NCBI RefSeq assembly: GCF_002863005.1
Contig: NZ_PKDG01000004.1
Span: 24,446-88,445 of the forward strand
Source: Pseudoxanthomonas sp.
Lineage (GTDB): Bacteria > Pseudomonadota > Gammaproteobacteria > Xanthomonadales > Xanthomonadaceae
Direction: 5' to 3'
Length of the DNA stretch: 64,000 nucleotides
The notes beneath the pieces are model-generated. The model worked only from the letters and a program-made list of their open reading frames with translations. It searched no databases and had not been told where the DNA came from. This document shows positions 8,217 through 17,600 of the stretch, in pieces. Both the position numbers and the translations under genes were made by a program. Position 1 is the first letter of the stretch; the number at the start of each line of letters is the position of its first letter.

Positions 8217-9020
8217 TCAGCCGCCCAAGGCGCGCAGGCGCGCCAGGACCCGCTCGTTCCTCCGCAGCGGGACGGCAGGCGGAACCACCAGGGTGGTCGC
8301 GACCGAAAGCGTCGCCGTGGGCAGCTGGTCCAGCGGCAGCCGGTCCATGCGGGGGCGCGAGATCGGCAGCGTGGCCGCCTCGTAGGCGATCACTTCATGG
8401 CCTGCCGGGTAATCGCCGAGCAACAGGTCCACCAGCACCTGCTTGGTACCGGCGTCGGTGGACAGCCGCCCGGTCGAGAGATCGCCCGCCACGCCGATCT
8501 GCCACAGGACCAGATACGCAGACGGGTCCACCCTGCGCTCGTAGAACATGAACTGGCTCGCTTCGAAATGCTGGCAACCCACTGCGCCCGGGTCAATGCC
8601 CAGGTCGGCGTAGAGGCAGTCTTCCGCCGACACCGCGGCTTCCATCACGGCCTCGAACCCCTCGGCGCGCGCCTGCTCCACCGCCCGGTGCGGCACCTGC
8701 GCGAACACGCCGGGGTGGCCATAGAAGGCACCGCATACACGTCGCCCCCGCCGCACCTCCGCCAGCATCGCCTCGACCATTTCACGGTATGTCTCGCGCC
8801 GCGGCTTGCCTTCCCGGTAGAGCGGCTGGAGGCTCCTGACATCGGCATTCATGCCCTGCACCCACAGTTCGACGATCGGGTCCGACATGGCACTGAACAC
8901 GACGTCTGCCTGTTCGATATGGCTCCGCGCACGCGGTGCCAGGTGCGCCCCCAGCGTCATGCCCACGCCCACGCACGCCAGCCGGCCCCGCCCGGCGTCT
9001 GCTTCCTCGAGTCCCGTCAC
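8217..9020 (-). CDS. Borosin-type peptide alpha-N-methyltransferase (tetrapyrrole methylase superfamily)
   Basis: A 267-residue SAM-dependent enzyme predicted to methylate backbone amides of a separate precursor peptide. Motifs shared with OphMA and SonM are LACVGVGM (N-terminal SAM loop), PRRETY (73-78, giving the R-x3-Y catalytic pair R74/Y78), FYGHPGVF (99-106), SAEDCLYADLGIDPG (131-145), HFEASQFMFY (151-160) and YLVLWQIGVAG. Cobalt-precorrin methylases share the fold, but the YGHPGVF/SAEDCL/EAS combination points to borosins. It ends without a fused precursor, which defines the split type. The GTG at 9020 overlaps the stop codon of the upstream GNAT gene as GTGA, indicating translational coupling. 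The precursor gene lies 131 bases downstream. Confidence 0.85.
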   Translation of the reverse strand: MTGLEEADAGRGRLACVGVGMTLGAHLAPRARSHIEQADVVFSAMSDPIVELWVQGMNADVRSLQPLYREGKPRRETYREMVEAMLAEVRRGRRVCGAFYGHPGVFAQVPHRAVEQARAEGFEAVMEAAVSAEDCLYADLGIDPGAVGCQHFEASQFMFYERRVDPSAYLVLWQIGVAGDLSTGRLSTDAGTKQVLVDLLLGDYPAGHEVIAYEAATLPISRPRMDRLPLDQLPTATLSVATTLVVPPAVPLRRNERVLARLRALGG

Positions 9021-9565
9021 TGCCCTGCCCCTGCCTGAGCGGCGAACCGCCGCATCCACTCATCCCGCGTCATTTCCCAACCCCGGAACGCCGATCCCCC
9101 GGGCACCTCCGCCATCGCGTGGAACCCCAGCCGTCGCATGACGCCCGCACCGGCGTCATTGTCGCGCGCGTGGCGACTGAACGTGCGCGGCCACGCGCCT
9201 TCTTCGAACAGGTGGCCGGACAGGAACGCGATGGTCTCCTGCGCCACCTTGCGGCCTTGCCAGGGCGCCAGGACCATGACGCCGATTTCGGCCGCACCGG
9301 AATGCGGGGACAATGCGAGCAGGCCGACGACTTCGCTGTCGTCCCCTCCGCATTCGATCACCCAGCAACACGCACGTCGAAGATCCGCGTGCGCATTGGA
9401 CCGGAGGAAGGCGTCGAACGCGCGCCGCGCGTCCGATGCCGTCATCGGCTCGCCGACATGACGCATCAGCGCGTCGTCCGTGTAGATGGCGACATAGAGC
9501 GCTTCGTCCTGCGCGGCCAGCGGACGCAGGCGGAAACGCTCCGTCGCGAGTGTCGGCAGCGTCAC
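9017..9565 (-). CDS. GNAT-family N-acetyltransferase (RimJ/RimL-like)
   Basis: A 182-residue protein with the GNAT fold: an N-terminal TERFRLRPL strand, a central EIGVMVLAPWQGRKVAQETI that supplies the acetyl-CoA pyrophosphate-binding Q/RxxGxA-type turn, and a late RHARDNDAGAGVMRRLGF. The last element is typical of RimJ/RimL-like enzymes that acetylate protein N-termini or small amines. A GTG start at 9565 is chosen because GGAGGAG lies 8 bases upstream; the longer frame has no such site. Its stop overlaps the methyltransferase start by 4 bases. That coupling suggests, without proving, that it acts in the same pathway, for example on the N-terminus of a processed peptide. Confidence 0.8.
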   Translation of the reverse strand: MTLPTLATERFRLRPLAAQDEALYVAIYTDDALMRHVGEPMTASDARRAFDAFLRSNAHADLRRACCWVIECGGDDSEVVGLLALSPHSGAAEIGVMVLAPWQGRKVAQETIAFLSGHLFEEGAWPRTFSRHARDNDAGAGVMRRLGFHAMAEVPGGSAFRGWEMTRDEWMRRFAAQAGAGQ

Positions 9566-9641
9566 GCCCTGGCTCCTCCAGCGTCCGGGCTGCCCGCACT
9601 GCGCCCAGCACGGCCATCGCGGGCGGGCATCGCCTGCGCCC

Positions 9642-10082
9642 TCACGCCCGTTGTCCCCGTGCCCAGCGCACGATCGCATCCGCCTGCATCGCCCCGCTTT
9701 GCCGCGCGATCTCGCGCCCGCCCTGCAGCATCACCAGTGTCGGAATGCTGCGGATGCCGAATCGGTTGCCCAGTCCGGGACTGGCTTCCGTGTCCACCTT
9801 GGCCAAGCGCATCGCCGGCTCCAGCGCCATCGCGGCACGCTCGAAATGCGGCGCCATCTGCAGGCAGGGCCCACACCAGGGCGCCCAGAAATCGACCAGC
9901 AACGGCAGCGTGCTGCGCAGCGCGTGGCGGTCGAAATCGGCCTCGCCCAGTGCCAGCGGCCGGCCAGTGAACAAGGCCTGGTGGCAGCGCCCGCAGCTGG
10001 GCGCCTCGGCGAGCCGCGCCGGCGGCACACGGTTCATCGCCGCGCAATGCGGGCATGCGATCAGGTGGGCGTCGGCGCTCAT
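9642..10082 (-). CDS. trxC: Thioredoxin 2 (TrxC) with N-terminal zinc ribbon
   Basis: A 146-residue cytoplasmic thiol-disulfide reductase. Residues 9-34 form a zinc-binding knuckle with CPHC and CGRC. The thioredoxin fold follows with the active site WCGPC inside VDFWAPWCGPCLQM, and a cis-proline in RSIPTLVML. This domain order and length match TrxC, which is induced by oxidative stress in other bacteria and keeps its redox-sensitive zinc site at the N-terminus. It lies 76 bases upstream of the GNAT gene on the same strand, close enough to share a transcript, but no functional link is evident. Confidence 0.93.
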   Translation of the reverse strand: MSADAHLIACPHCAAMNRVPPARLAEAPSCGRCHQALFTGRPLALGEADFDRHALRSTLPLLVDFWAPWCGPCLQMAPHFERAAMALEPAMRLAKVDTEASPGLGNRFGIRSIPTLVMLQGGREIARQSGAMQADAIVRWARGQRA

Positions 10083-10114
10083 GCGGGCATCCTATCGTCG
10101 GTGCGTACGGCGCG

Positions 10115-11467
10115 TCACCGCACAACGTGCCAGGCGACCTGGCGTCCAGCCAGGTAGGTCACCTTCGTTCCGTCGAACACAGCCATCTGCTCAAGCTTGA
10201 TCTGCACGTTCTGCCCGCCCCACTCCGGCACATCCGCCTTCACGTTGCCCTCGATCGCGTAGACCGTGTCCGCATGCAGCGGCCAATCGCCTTGTCCCGG
10301 TGTCGCGCCCTGGTTGTCCCACATGCCGATCGTCGGCCCCGGTGCGTGGCCCACGAACCCGACCGGATGCGAATAGGTGGACGCACGCAGCTGCTGCCGC
10401 GCCACCTCGCGCTGCGTCGCCGCGAGGATCTCGTTGCCGGTGCGGCCAGCGACGAACTGCCCGGTCAGCACGTCCTGCCAGCGGTTGCCCCGGGCGAGCG
10501 CGGCACGCAGGCCGGCGGGCACGTCCGTTTCACCCGTACGGGCGACATAGGCCATTTCCTGGGTATCGGTGCACAGCTTGAGGTAGCACAGGCCCACGTC
10601 GGTATGCAGCACGTCGCCCGGCTGGATCACGCCCTCCTCGCCGCAGAACGGCGCGTCGTCGGTGCAGGCGGTACCGGCGCGCTGCAGGTTCACGTCCGGC
10701 ATGAACCAAGGCGCCAGACCCAATGACTCGAAGCGCTGGCGGATGTACCACGCCACGTCGTCGGTGGTGGTGACGCCAGGCGTGATGACACGGCCCGAGA
10801 ACGCTTCCCCGACCACGCCACGGGCGAGCGACACGATATGCGGATAGGCGGCGAGCTCACCCGGCGTGCGGGTCTCCATCCAGCGGACGACCAGCGTTTC
10901 CGCGGACACCAGCCGATCCCGCAGCGCGGCCGGCAACGCCGAGCGCAGGCGCTCGTGCAACGCATGCGTCAGTCCGTCGGCGACCGCCCATTCGTCCGAC
11001 ACGTCGATGCCGATCCTGCGCGGATCGCGCGCCGTGATCAGGGCGCCGAGCGCATCCCATTGGGCCTTCAGGTCGCCTCCGGCCCACGCCGTCTCGTACG
11101 GTGCGCCAAACGGGTAGCGATTGATCGACAGGCGCTGCACGCTGCCGTCGGGCTGACGATGGAACACCAGCATCGTGGTGCGCCTCGCGGCGTGTGCGGG
11201 TTGCGGGACCAGCGTGAAGTACACCGGATCCTCGGCGTATTCGCGCGCGATCACCACCCACATGTCGAGATCGGCGTCCTTCATCAGCCGTGGCAACAAC
11301 GTGTCCAGCCGTTCGCGGAGCATGCGGTTCTCCGGATCGACCCGGTCGCGCGGCGCCAGTACCGCACCGACCTCGATCCCGTCCCGACCCTGCGTCGGCA
11401 CCGGGGCCGCCTGGGATGCCGGCGCCATGCCGGCCAGCAACAGAAGCAAGGGAATGGCGACGCGCAT
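10115..11467 (-). CDS. Secreted M24-family metallopeptidase (Xaa-Pro aminopeptidase-like)
   Basis: A 450-residue protein with a signal peptide (MRVAIPLLLLLAGMAPASQA). The N-terminal half matches the creatinase-type domain and the C-terminal half the pita-bread fold. All five metal ligands can be placed: two aspartates in LHTDVG and CTDTQE, a histidine in VGHAPGP, and glutamates in AIEGN and KLEQM. M24 enzymes remove N-terminal residues from peptides, often before proline. Several cysteines (CTDDAPFC, CYLKLC) suggest disulfides fitting an exported enzyme. The precise substrate and whether it is an aminopeptidase P cannot be read from the sequence. Confidence 0.85.
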   Translation of the reverse strand: MRVAIPLLLLLAGMAPASQAAPVPTQGRDGIEVGAVLAPRDRVDPENRMLRERLDTLLPRLMKDADLDMWVVIAREYAEDPVYFTLVPQPAHAARRTTMLVFHRQPDGSVQRLSINRYPFGAPYETAWAGGDLKAQWDALGALITARDPRRIGIDVSDEWAVADGLTHALHERLRSALPAALRDRLVSAETLVVRWMETRTPGELAAYPHIVSLARGVVGEAFSGRVITPGVTTTDDVAWYIRQRFESLGLAPWFMPDVNLQRAGTACTDDAPFCGEEGVIQPGDVLHTDVGLCYLKLCTDTQEMAYVARTGETDVPAGLRAALARGNRWQDVLTGQFVAGRTGNEILAATQREVARQQLRASTYSHPVGFVGHAPGPTIGMWDNQGATPGQGDWPLHADTVYAIEGNVKADVPEWGGQNVQIKLEQMAVFDGTKVTYLAGRQVAWHVVR

Positions 11468-11591
11468 GCGGGTACCTCGGGCGAAAGAGCCGTGACGCTA
11501 GCCGTCGTACCCCGATGGCGTCAACGCGGCGAAGCGCTCTTCGTGCATCCCTGCAGGACCGGCTCGCGGCCTGCAGGCGCGGAGGCGGGAC

Positions 11592-12185
11592 CTATTCCGC
11601 CAGCGACCACTCGCCCAGGCGCGTGTAATCCGCCTCGCCTTCGATGCTCTGCAACAGGTGCACCGCCTGCGGGTGCAGCACTACCGACGGCACGTCCACC
11701 GGCGTGGTGCGGGGCGGCACATAGGCCAGCGTCAGGTGCGGCACGAAGCTGCGGCCGACATGCTGTTTGAAGCCTGCGCGCAGCAGCCGCTGCTGCAGGC
11801 TGCGCCAAAAGGCGACGACCGTCGGCGACGGGTGCAGGGCCGCAAGCGTCAGCGCCGGATGCTTCGGGTTGCCCAGGCACAGCAGGTGATCGAGGGTGAT
11901 GCCGAGCGGTTCCGGCTGCCAGTCGCGCATCGCCTCGTGCGCGGCGGCCACCATGTCGTCGCGCGGCCCATCGCTCTCACCGAGGAAATGCAGCGTCAGA
12001 TGGAAGCGTTCCGGCCGCACCCAGCGCGCCAGCGGGAACGCGGCCCCGAGGTCCTCGACGCGGTGCCGCAGCGCCTCGCGCTCACCGGCCGACGGCAGCA
12101 GCGCAAAAAACAGGCGATGCAGCCGCCCCGGCTGCGGGCCGCCGAACAGATCGCCTTGCTGGGAGGACGCGGGTGTGGCGGGCAT
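11592..12185 (-). CDS. thpR: RNA 2',3'-cyclic phosphodiesterase (2'-5' RNA ligase family)
   Basis: A 197-residue member of the 2H phosphoesterase superfamily. Both catalytic HxTx motifs are present: HLTLHF after RPERF and HLTLAY after FVPH. The N-terminal RLFFALLP strand is typical of ThpR. The enzyme opens 2',3'-cyclic phosphate ends of RNA; the older name reflects a reversible 2'-5' ligation seen in vitro. Its N-terminus carries about 20 extra polar residues (ASSQQGDLFGG). It stands alone on the minus strand between the M24 and M13 peptidase genes. Confidence 0.88.
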   Translation of the reverse strand: MPATPASSQQGDLFGGPQPGRLHRLFFALLPSAGEREALRHRVEDLGAAFPLARWVRPERFHLTLHFLGESDGPRDDMVAAAHEAMRDWQPEPLGITLDHLLCLGNPKHPALTLAALHPSPTVVAFWRSLQQRLLRAGFKQHVGRSFVPHLTLAYVPPRTTPVDVPSVVLHPQAVHLLQSIEGEADYTRLGEWSLAE

Positions 12186-12353
12186 GATGCGAACGGCATC
12201 GGACGACGACGATGGCCTGCATCATCGGTGCGCACGCAGCATGATGCAAGCCGGGCATACGCGTAGCTTGCGCCACGCGCAAGACTGTTTTCCTGCGTCA
12301 ACGGGAGAAATACCTGCCGGACGCCGCCACTCGGACGGCGTCCCGATGCGATA

Positions 12354-14471
12354 TCACCAGATCCGCACGCGATCCTGCGGAGCGATGTACAAGGGGTCGC
12401 CCTGCTTGATGCCGAACGCGTCGTACCAGGCGTCGATGTTGCGCAACGGTGCGAATGCGCGGATGTGGCCGGGGGAATGGGTACCGTTGACGAGTTGCTG
12501 GCGCAGCGCATCGTCGCGCCAAAGGGTGCGCCAGACCTGGCCCCAGCCCATGAAGAAGCGCTGGTCGCCGGTGAAGCCATCGATCACCGGCGCCGGCTTG
12601 CCGGCCAGCGAGCGGTGGTACGCCTCCAGCGCGATCGTCAGGCCGCCCAGGTCGCCGATGTTCTCGCCCATCGCCACGCGGCCGTTGATGTGCATGCCGG
12701 GCAGCTGCGGGAACGCGTAGGCCTCGTACTGCGCGCCGAGCTTGGCCGCCTGCACTTCGAACTTGGCTGCGTCCTCGGCGGTCCACCAGTCGCGCAGCAA
12801 GCCCGCGCCATCGGATTTCCTGCCCTGGTCGTCGAAACCATGGATGATCTCGTGGCCGATGACGCCGCCGATGCCGCCATAGTTCACCGCCGGATCGGCG
12901 TCGGGGTCGAAGAACGGCGGCTGCAGGATGGCCGCCGGGAACACGATCTCGTTCTTCACCGAGTTGTAGTACGCGTTCACCGTCTGCGGCGTCATGCCCC
13001 ACTCGCCCTTGTCGACCGGCTGGCCGATGCGTGCGCGGCGGTACTCCCACTCGAACTGGCCGGCGCGCTGCGCGTTGCCGAACAGGTCGCCGTTCTTCAC
13101 GACCAGCGCGCCGTAATCGCGGTACGTCTCAGGGTGGCCGATCTTCAGGCCGAAACCGGCGAGCTTGGCGTGCGCCTCCTTCTTGGTCGCCGGGCTCATC
13201 CACGCCAGCGCATCCAGGCGCGCGCCCATGGCCGCCTTCACGTTGGCGACCAGCGCGTCCATCTTGGCCTTGGCGTCCGGCGGGAAGTACAGCGCCACGT
13301 AGTCGCGACCGATCGCTTCGCCCATCGCCGACTCGGCGAACGACACGCCCCGCTTCCAGCGCTCGCGCTGCTGCGGTTGTCCCGACAGGAACTTGTCGCG
13401 GAACTCGTACTGCGCCACCGAGAAGTCTTTCGACAGCAGCGGCGCCGCGTTGTCGGTCGCGTGGAACGCCTGCCAGGCCTGCAGCGTGGCGACATCGGTC
13501 CCGGCGAAGATCGCGGCGATCTTCGGGATCGCGCTGTCCTGGCGGATCACCGCGCGGCCCGCGCCCTCGACGCCTGCCGCCTGGAAGAAGTCCGTCCAGG
13601 GGAAGCCGGGCGAGGTCGACGCGAACTCCGCCAGCGGACGCGGGTTGTAGGTCTTGTCGCGGTTGCGGCTCTCGGCGCGCGTCCAGTGCGCGTCGGCGAT
13701 GCGCGTCTCCAGCGCCAGGATCGCCGTTGCGTTCTCCTGCGGCTTCTCCCAGCCGGCCAACTGCAGCATCTGCGCCATGTACGCCACGTAGCGCTCGCGC
13801 TGCGGCTTGAAGGTGTCGCGCAAGTACATTTCGCGATCGCCCAGGCCAAGGCCACCCTGGCTCAGGTAGAGCGCATACCGGTCCGGATTCTTCTGGTCGT
13901 CGCTGACGCTGAGGTTGAAGAAGCTGTCGTAGAAGCCGCCGCGTGTACCCATCAGGCGAGCCAGCGCGTTCCTGTCCCTGGCTGCGCGGATGTCGGCCAG
14001 GACCGGCTGCAGGGGCTTCGACCCGAGCGCTTCGACCCTCGTCTCGTCCAGGAAGCCCCGGTACAGCGCCGCAATCTTGGCGGGGTCGCCCGCCGTCGCG
14101 GGATCGCCCAGTGCATAGCCTTCCACCAGCACCCGCAGGCGGGCTTCGGACAGGTCGCGCAGGATGGCGAACCCCCCGTAGCTGGAGCGGTCGGCGGGAA
14201 TCTGCGTCGTGTCGGCCCAGGTGCCGGAGACATAACGGAAGAAGTCGGTGCCGGGCTTCGCCTGCCGGTCCATGCCCGCGGTGTCGATACCCCAGGTACC
14301 GAAGCGTTGGGCCGCAATGGTCGGAACGGATGTCCCGGCGGTGTCGGGCTCGGCGAACAGCGACTGCAGCATGCAGCCCTCATCCAGGCAACTGCGGTCT
14401 TCGTGGGCCGCGAGCGGGGCGGCGGTGGCGAGGGCCAGCAGGGTGGCGGCGGACAGCAGGGTCTTCTTCAA
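12354..14471 (-). CDS. M13-family zinc metalloendopeptidase (PepO/neprilysin type), exported
   Basis: A 705-residue precursor. I start it at a TTG (14471) because GGAGGA lies 5 bases upstream and the protein then opens with a signal peptide (KKTLLSAATLLALATAAPLAAHE). A longer upstream reading has no ribosome site. The M13 catalytic set is complete: NAYYNSVKNEIVFPAAILQPPFF, the zinc site HEIIH in IGHEIIHGFDDQGR, and ENIGDLGGLTIA, which carries the third ligand and the active-site aspartate. Xanthomonads have several M13 enzymes, generally periplasmic oligopeptidases. A cysteine-containing N-terminus (CLDEGCMLQSL) follows the cleavage site. It is on the same strand as the autotransporter gene but separated by 180 bases containing a strong palindrome. 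Confidence 0.9.
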   Translation of the reverse strand: MKKTLLSAATLLALATAAPLAAHEDRSCLDEGCMLQSLFAEPDTAGTSVPTIAAQRFGTWGIDTAGMDRQAKPGTDFFRYVSGTWADTTQIPADRSSYGGFAILRDLSEARLRVLVEGYALGDPATAGDPAKIAALYRGFLDETRVEALGSKPLQPVLADIRAARDRNALARLMGTRGGFYDSFFNLSVSDDQKNPDRYALYLSQGGLGLGDREMYLRDTFKPQRERYVAYMAQMLQLAGWEKPQENATAILALETRIADAHWTRAESRNRDKTYNPRPLAEFASTSPGFPWTDFFQAAGVEGAGRAVIRQDSAIPKIAAIFAGTDVATLQAWQAFHATDNAAPLLSKDFSVAQYEFRDKFLSGQPQQRERWKRGVSFAESAMGEAIGRDYVALYFPPDAKAKMDALVANVKAAMGARLDALAWMSPATKKEAHAKLAGFGLKIGHPETYRDYGALVVKNGDLFGNAQRAGQFEWEYRRARIGQPVDKGEWGMTPQTVNAYYNSVKNEIVFPAAILQPPFFDPDADPAVNYGGIGGVIGHEIIHGFDDQGRKSDGAGLLRDWWTAEDAAKFEVQAAKLGAQYEAYAFPQLPGMHINGRVAMGENIGDLGGLTIALEAYHRSLAGKPAPVIDGFTGDQRFFMGWGQVWRTLWRDDALRQQLVNGTHSPGHIRAFAPLRNIDAWYDAFGIKQGDPLYIAPQDRVRIW

Positions 14472-14601
14472 CGGGATCCTCCGGGACAGGGCGTGCGCGC
14501 ATCGCGCGCGGGCGGGCCCCTCAGGGTACCCGCCAGCCGCCTGCGCCGACCCCTGCCGAAGGTGATGCCAGGGAGGTCGATGCGGTGCCCCCGCCCCCTG
14601 G

Positions 14602-14621
14602 CGCCCGGCGATCGCCGGGCG
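14602..14621. terminator. Perfect 20-bp GC palindrome between autotransporter and peptidase genes
   Basis: CGCCCGGCGA followed by its exact reverse complement forms a perfect palindrome in the gap between two minus-strand genes. Longer G/C-rich arms (CCCCGCCCC near 14590 and GGGGGCGGG near 14645) could extend the structure. It has no U-tract, so it may be a stabilising hairpin or a rho-dependent terminator element rather than a classic intrinsic terminator. Confidence 0.4.
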
Positions 14622-14651
14622 TCGTGGAGGCCGCAGGACCACGGGGGCGGG

Positions 14652-17600
14652 TCAGCGCGATGCGTCGGCGTTCGCGTTACCGGCACAGCGTCGTCCGCAA
14701 CGACGTGCCTCCTCGCTCGCCATCGTGCCGTCGTCCCGTACGAAGCCGCCGCTCGACGGCTGGCCATACGACAGGCGCAGGCCGATGCTGCTCCCCTGCG
14801 TGCCGCCGCTCGCCTGTTCGTGACCGAACAGCAACGACAGCAACCAGCCGCGGCGCAGTTTCATGTCCACGCCCGCCGCCAGCGACAGGGCGTCGTCGTT
14901 GTAGCTCTGCAGGTCCAGTCGATAGTCGGTCGGATGCGGCCAGACCACGTAGTTCATCGTGGCATCGCCCCTGTCCTCGATCGCCTGGCGGTATTCGAGG
15001 CTCCAGAACGGTCGGTAGCGGCCATTCGCGCCGCCTGGCTGGTAACTGCCCTCCAGGCCCAGTGCCAGCGCCCGGTTCTCGACCACCTGCCGGCGGTACG
15101 CCAGATCATAGATATCCAGTCCGTGTTCGCGATACGCGTCCAGCGTGGTGCGACTCGCATCGAGGCGACCGTAGCCGGTGAGGGTCATACGATCGCTGCG
15201 GTGCTCATAGCCCAGTGCCAGCGAACCGAACCACTGTTCGCCATCGCGCACCGCCGTCGCCGTGGCGTCGGCGTCCTCGCTCCAGCGACGCAGGTCGAAG
15301 TCCAGCCGTCCGGTGGCGAGCATCGCATCCACGAAGACGTGTTCGCCGCTGCGCCACAGGCCATACAGCGCAAGCGAACGCTGGTCCGCCTTCAGCCGCG
15401 AGGCGTTGCCGTCCAGGTCGCTGTCGTTGCGCGCCAGGCTGCCGGCCACGCCCACCAGCAGATGCTCGCCGAACGCGCGGTCCGCACCCACCGTGATGCC
15501 GTCGGTCTGGACGTCGTAGCCACCCGCCCCGCCCCGCTTGCCGAACGTCGCGGTGCCCGAGGCCCAGCCGCCCCACCCCTGCGGCAGCGCCGGCCACGCT
15601 TGGCCGGTCGCCTGGCCTACCGGCACCGAAAGCCCCTGGCGATCCTCGTCGCCGGCATACGCGAGCGTCACGCTGTTGCTGGAACCGTTCGCACCGCTGC
15701 GCACCTGGCGCAGGCGGTCGCGGATGTTGGACTGCTGTACGTTGGCGAAGCGCACGCTGGCATCCACCTGCGCCTGCAACAGGCCCACCACGCCCGCATC
15801 GCGCGTGGGATCGGGCCGCACCTCCACCTGCAGGCGCATCTCCACGCTGGCAGCGGCGTAGTTGCCGGCCGCGGCCTGCGTGGCGGTGATGACCGTCTCC
15901 CCTTCCGCGTGCAGCGTCACCGTACGCCCGCTGATGCTGGCCACGGCGGGATCGCTGCTGGCGAAGGTGAACGCGCCGCTGCTGGGGCTCTGCGGGTTGG
16001 CCAGGTCGAATGCCGGCTCCCCATATACCTTCCGCAGCGTTTCCGGCCACACCAGCGTCGGCACCGCCGCGGCGATGTCGACATCAAGCCGCACTTGCGG
16101 TGCGGCCTGGTGGTTGGCATCGCCCGCCTGGTCCGCGGTCAGGCTGCAACGGCCGACCGCGCGCATGGTGACGGTCGAATCGCTGACCGCGCAGACCTGG
16201 GGCGTGGTGCTGGCGAAGACCACCGCGTTGCCCGATGCACCGCCCGCGGCCGCCACGGAGAACGTGCCGTCCGGAGTGAACACCGGTGTCGCCGGAGTGG
16301 CGGCGAAGCCGGAGATCGCCTGCGTCGCCTGCGCGACGACCAGCTCATACGGCTGTGCAGCGGTGAAGCCATTGGCATCGCGGACTTCGACGGTGAACGC
16401 GAAGCGGCCGGCCTGCGTCGGCGTACCCGCCAACACGCCGGCGGCGCTCAGCGTCACCCCTTGGGGCAGTTGGCCCGCCGTCACCGCATAAGCGTAAGGC
16501 GCGGTGCCGCCACTGACCGACAGTGTCTGGTCGAACGCACTCGCATGCGTCCCCTGCGGCAGTGCCGACAGCGAGAACAGGATCTGCGGCGCCGCCACCT
16601 GCAGCGTGTACTGGCGCTGCGCGGTGAACGGACCGGTGCCGGTACTGCTGTCGGTCGCGCGCACGGTCACCGTGAAGCTGCCTGCCACGGTCGGCGTACC
16701 GACGAGACGTCCGTCCGATCCCAGGCTCACGCCGTCCGGCAACGCGCCTCCCACCACGTCGAACACATAGGGCGATGCGCCGCCGCTGGCGATGAAAGCG
16801 TGCGCGTATGCCGCGCCGCCGATGCCATTGGGCGGACTCGTCGCGTCCAGCACCACGCTGGGCGGGGCCACCGTAATGCTGACCAGCGCCGGCGCCGTGG
16901 TCTGGTACGCGTCGGTCGCGGTGTACGTGAAGCTGTCAGGGCCGGCATACCCCGGCGTCGGCTGGTAGGTGATCGTGGTGCCGTTCACCGTCGCGGTGCC
17001 GTGCGACGGCGCGGTATCCACGGCCACCGAGTCGGGCGTGCCGGTGATCGGCAGTGTCACCGGCGCGGCGGGCGCGTTGTAGGGCAGCGACACGCTCGCC
17101 GGACCCACGGTCAGCGCCGGCATCGGCGTGACCGCGTTCGAGGCGGCCGATGCCGCGCCCATGCCCACGCTGTTGGTCGCGCGTACGGTGAAGGTATAGC
17201 TGGTGCCCGGCGTGAGACCGGTGAAGCGGACCGGACTGCCCGTGCCCGTCGCCGTCGCACCTCCCGGACTCGCGGTCACGGTGTAGCCGGTGATCGGGGC
17301 GCCGCCACTGCTCACCGGCGCGGTGAACGCGACATCGACCTCGCCCGGCGCGGCCATCGCTGCCGTCCCGATGGTCGGAGCACCCGGCAACACGGCGTTG
17401 ACGGTGAACGAGCGGGTGACCTGCGTCGCCGCGAGGTAGCTGCCGTCGCCCGCCTGGTCGGCGTTGATGGTGCAGGTGCCGGACGTGACGAACGTCAGCG
17501 CGCCGCCGGTGGTGATCGTGCAGACCCCGGTGGTCGACGAGGTGAACGTCGGCGTCAGGCCGGAATCAGACGTCGCCGTCAGCGTCGGCGTGGTACCGAA

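Noticed and set aside
8217..9020. Cobalamin/sirohaem methylase assignment
   Set aside because: The fold is shared, but the SAEDCL, EASQF and RRETY motifs plus the adjacent small protein fit borosin enzymes better, and no corrin or haem genes are present.
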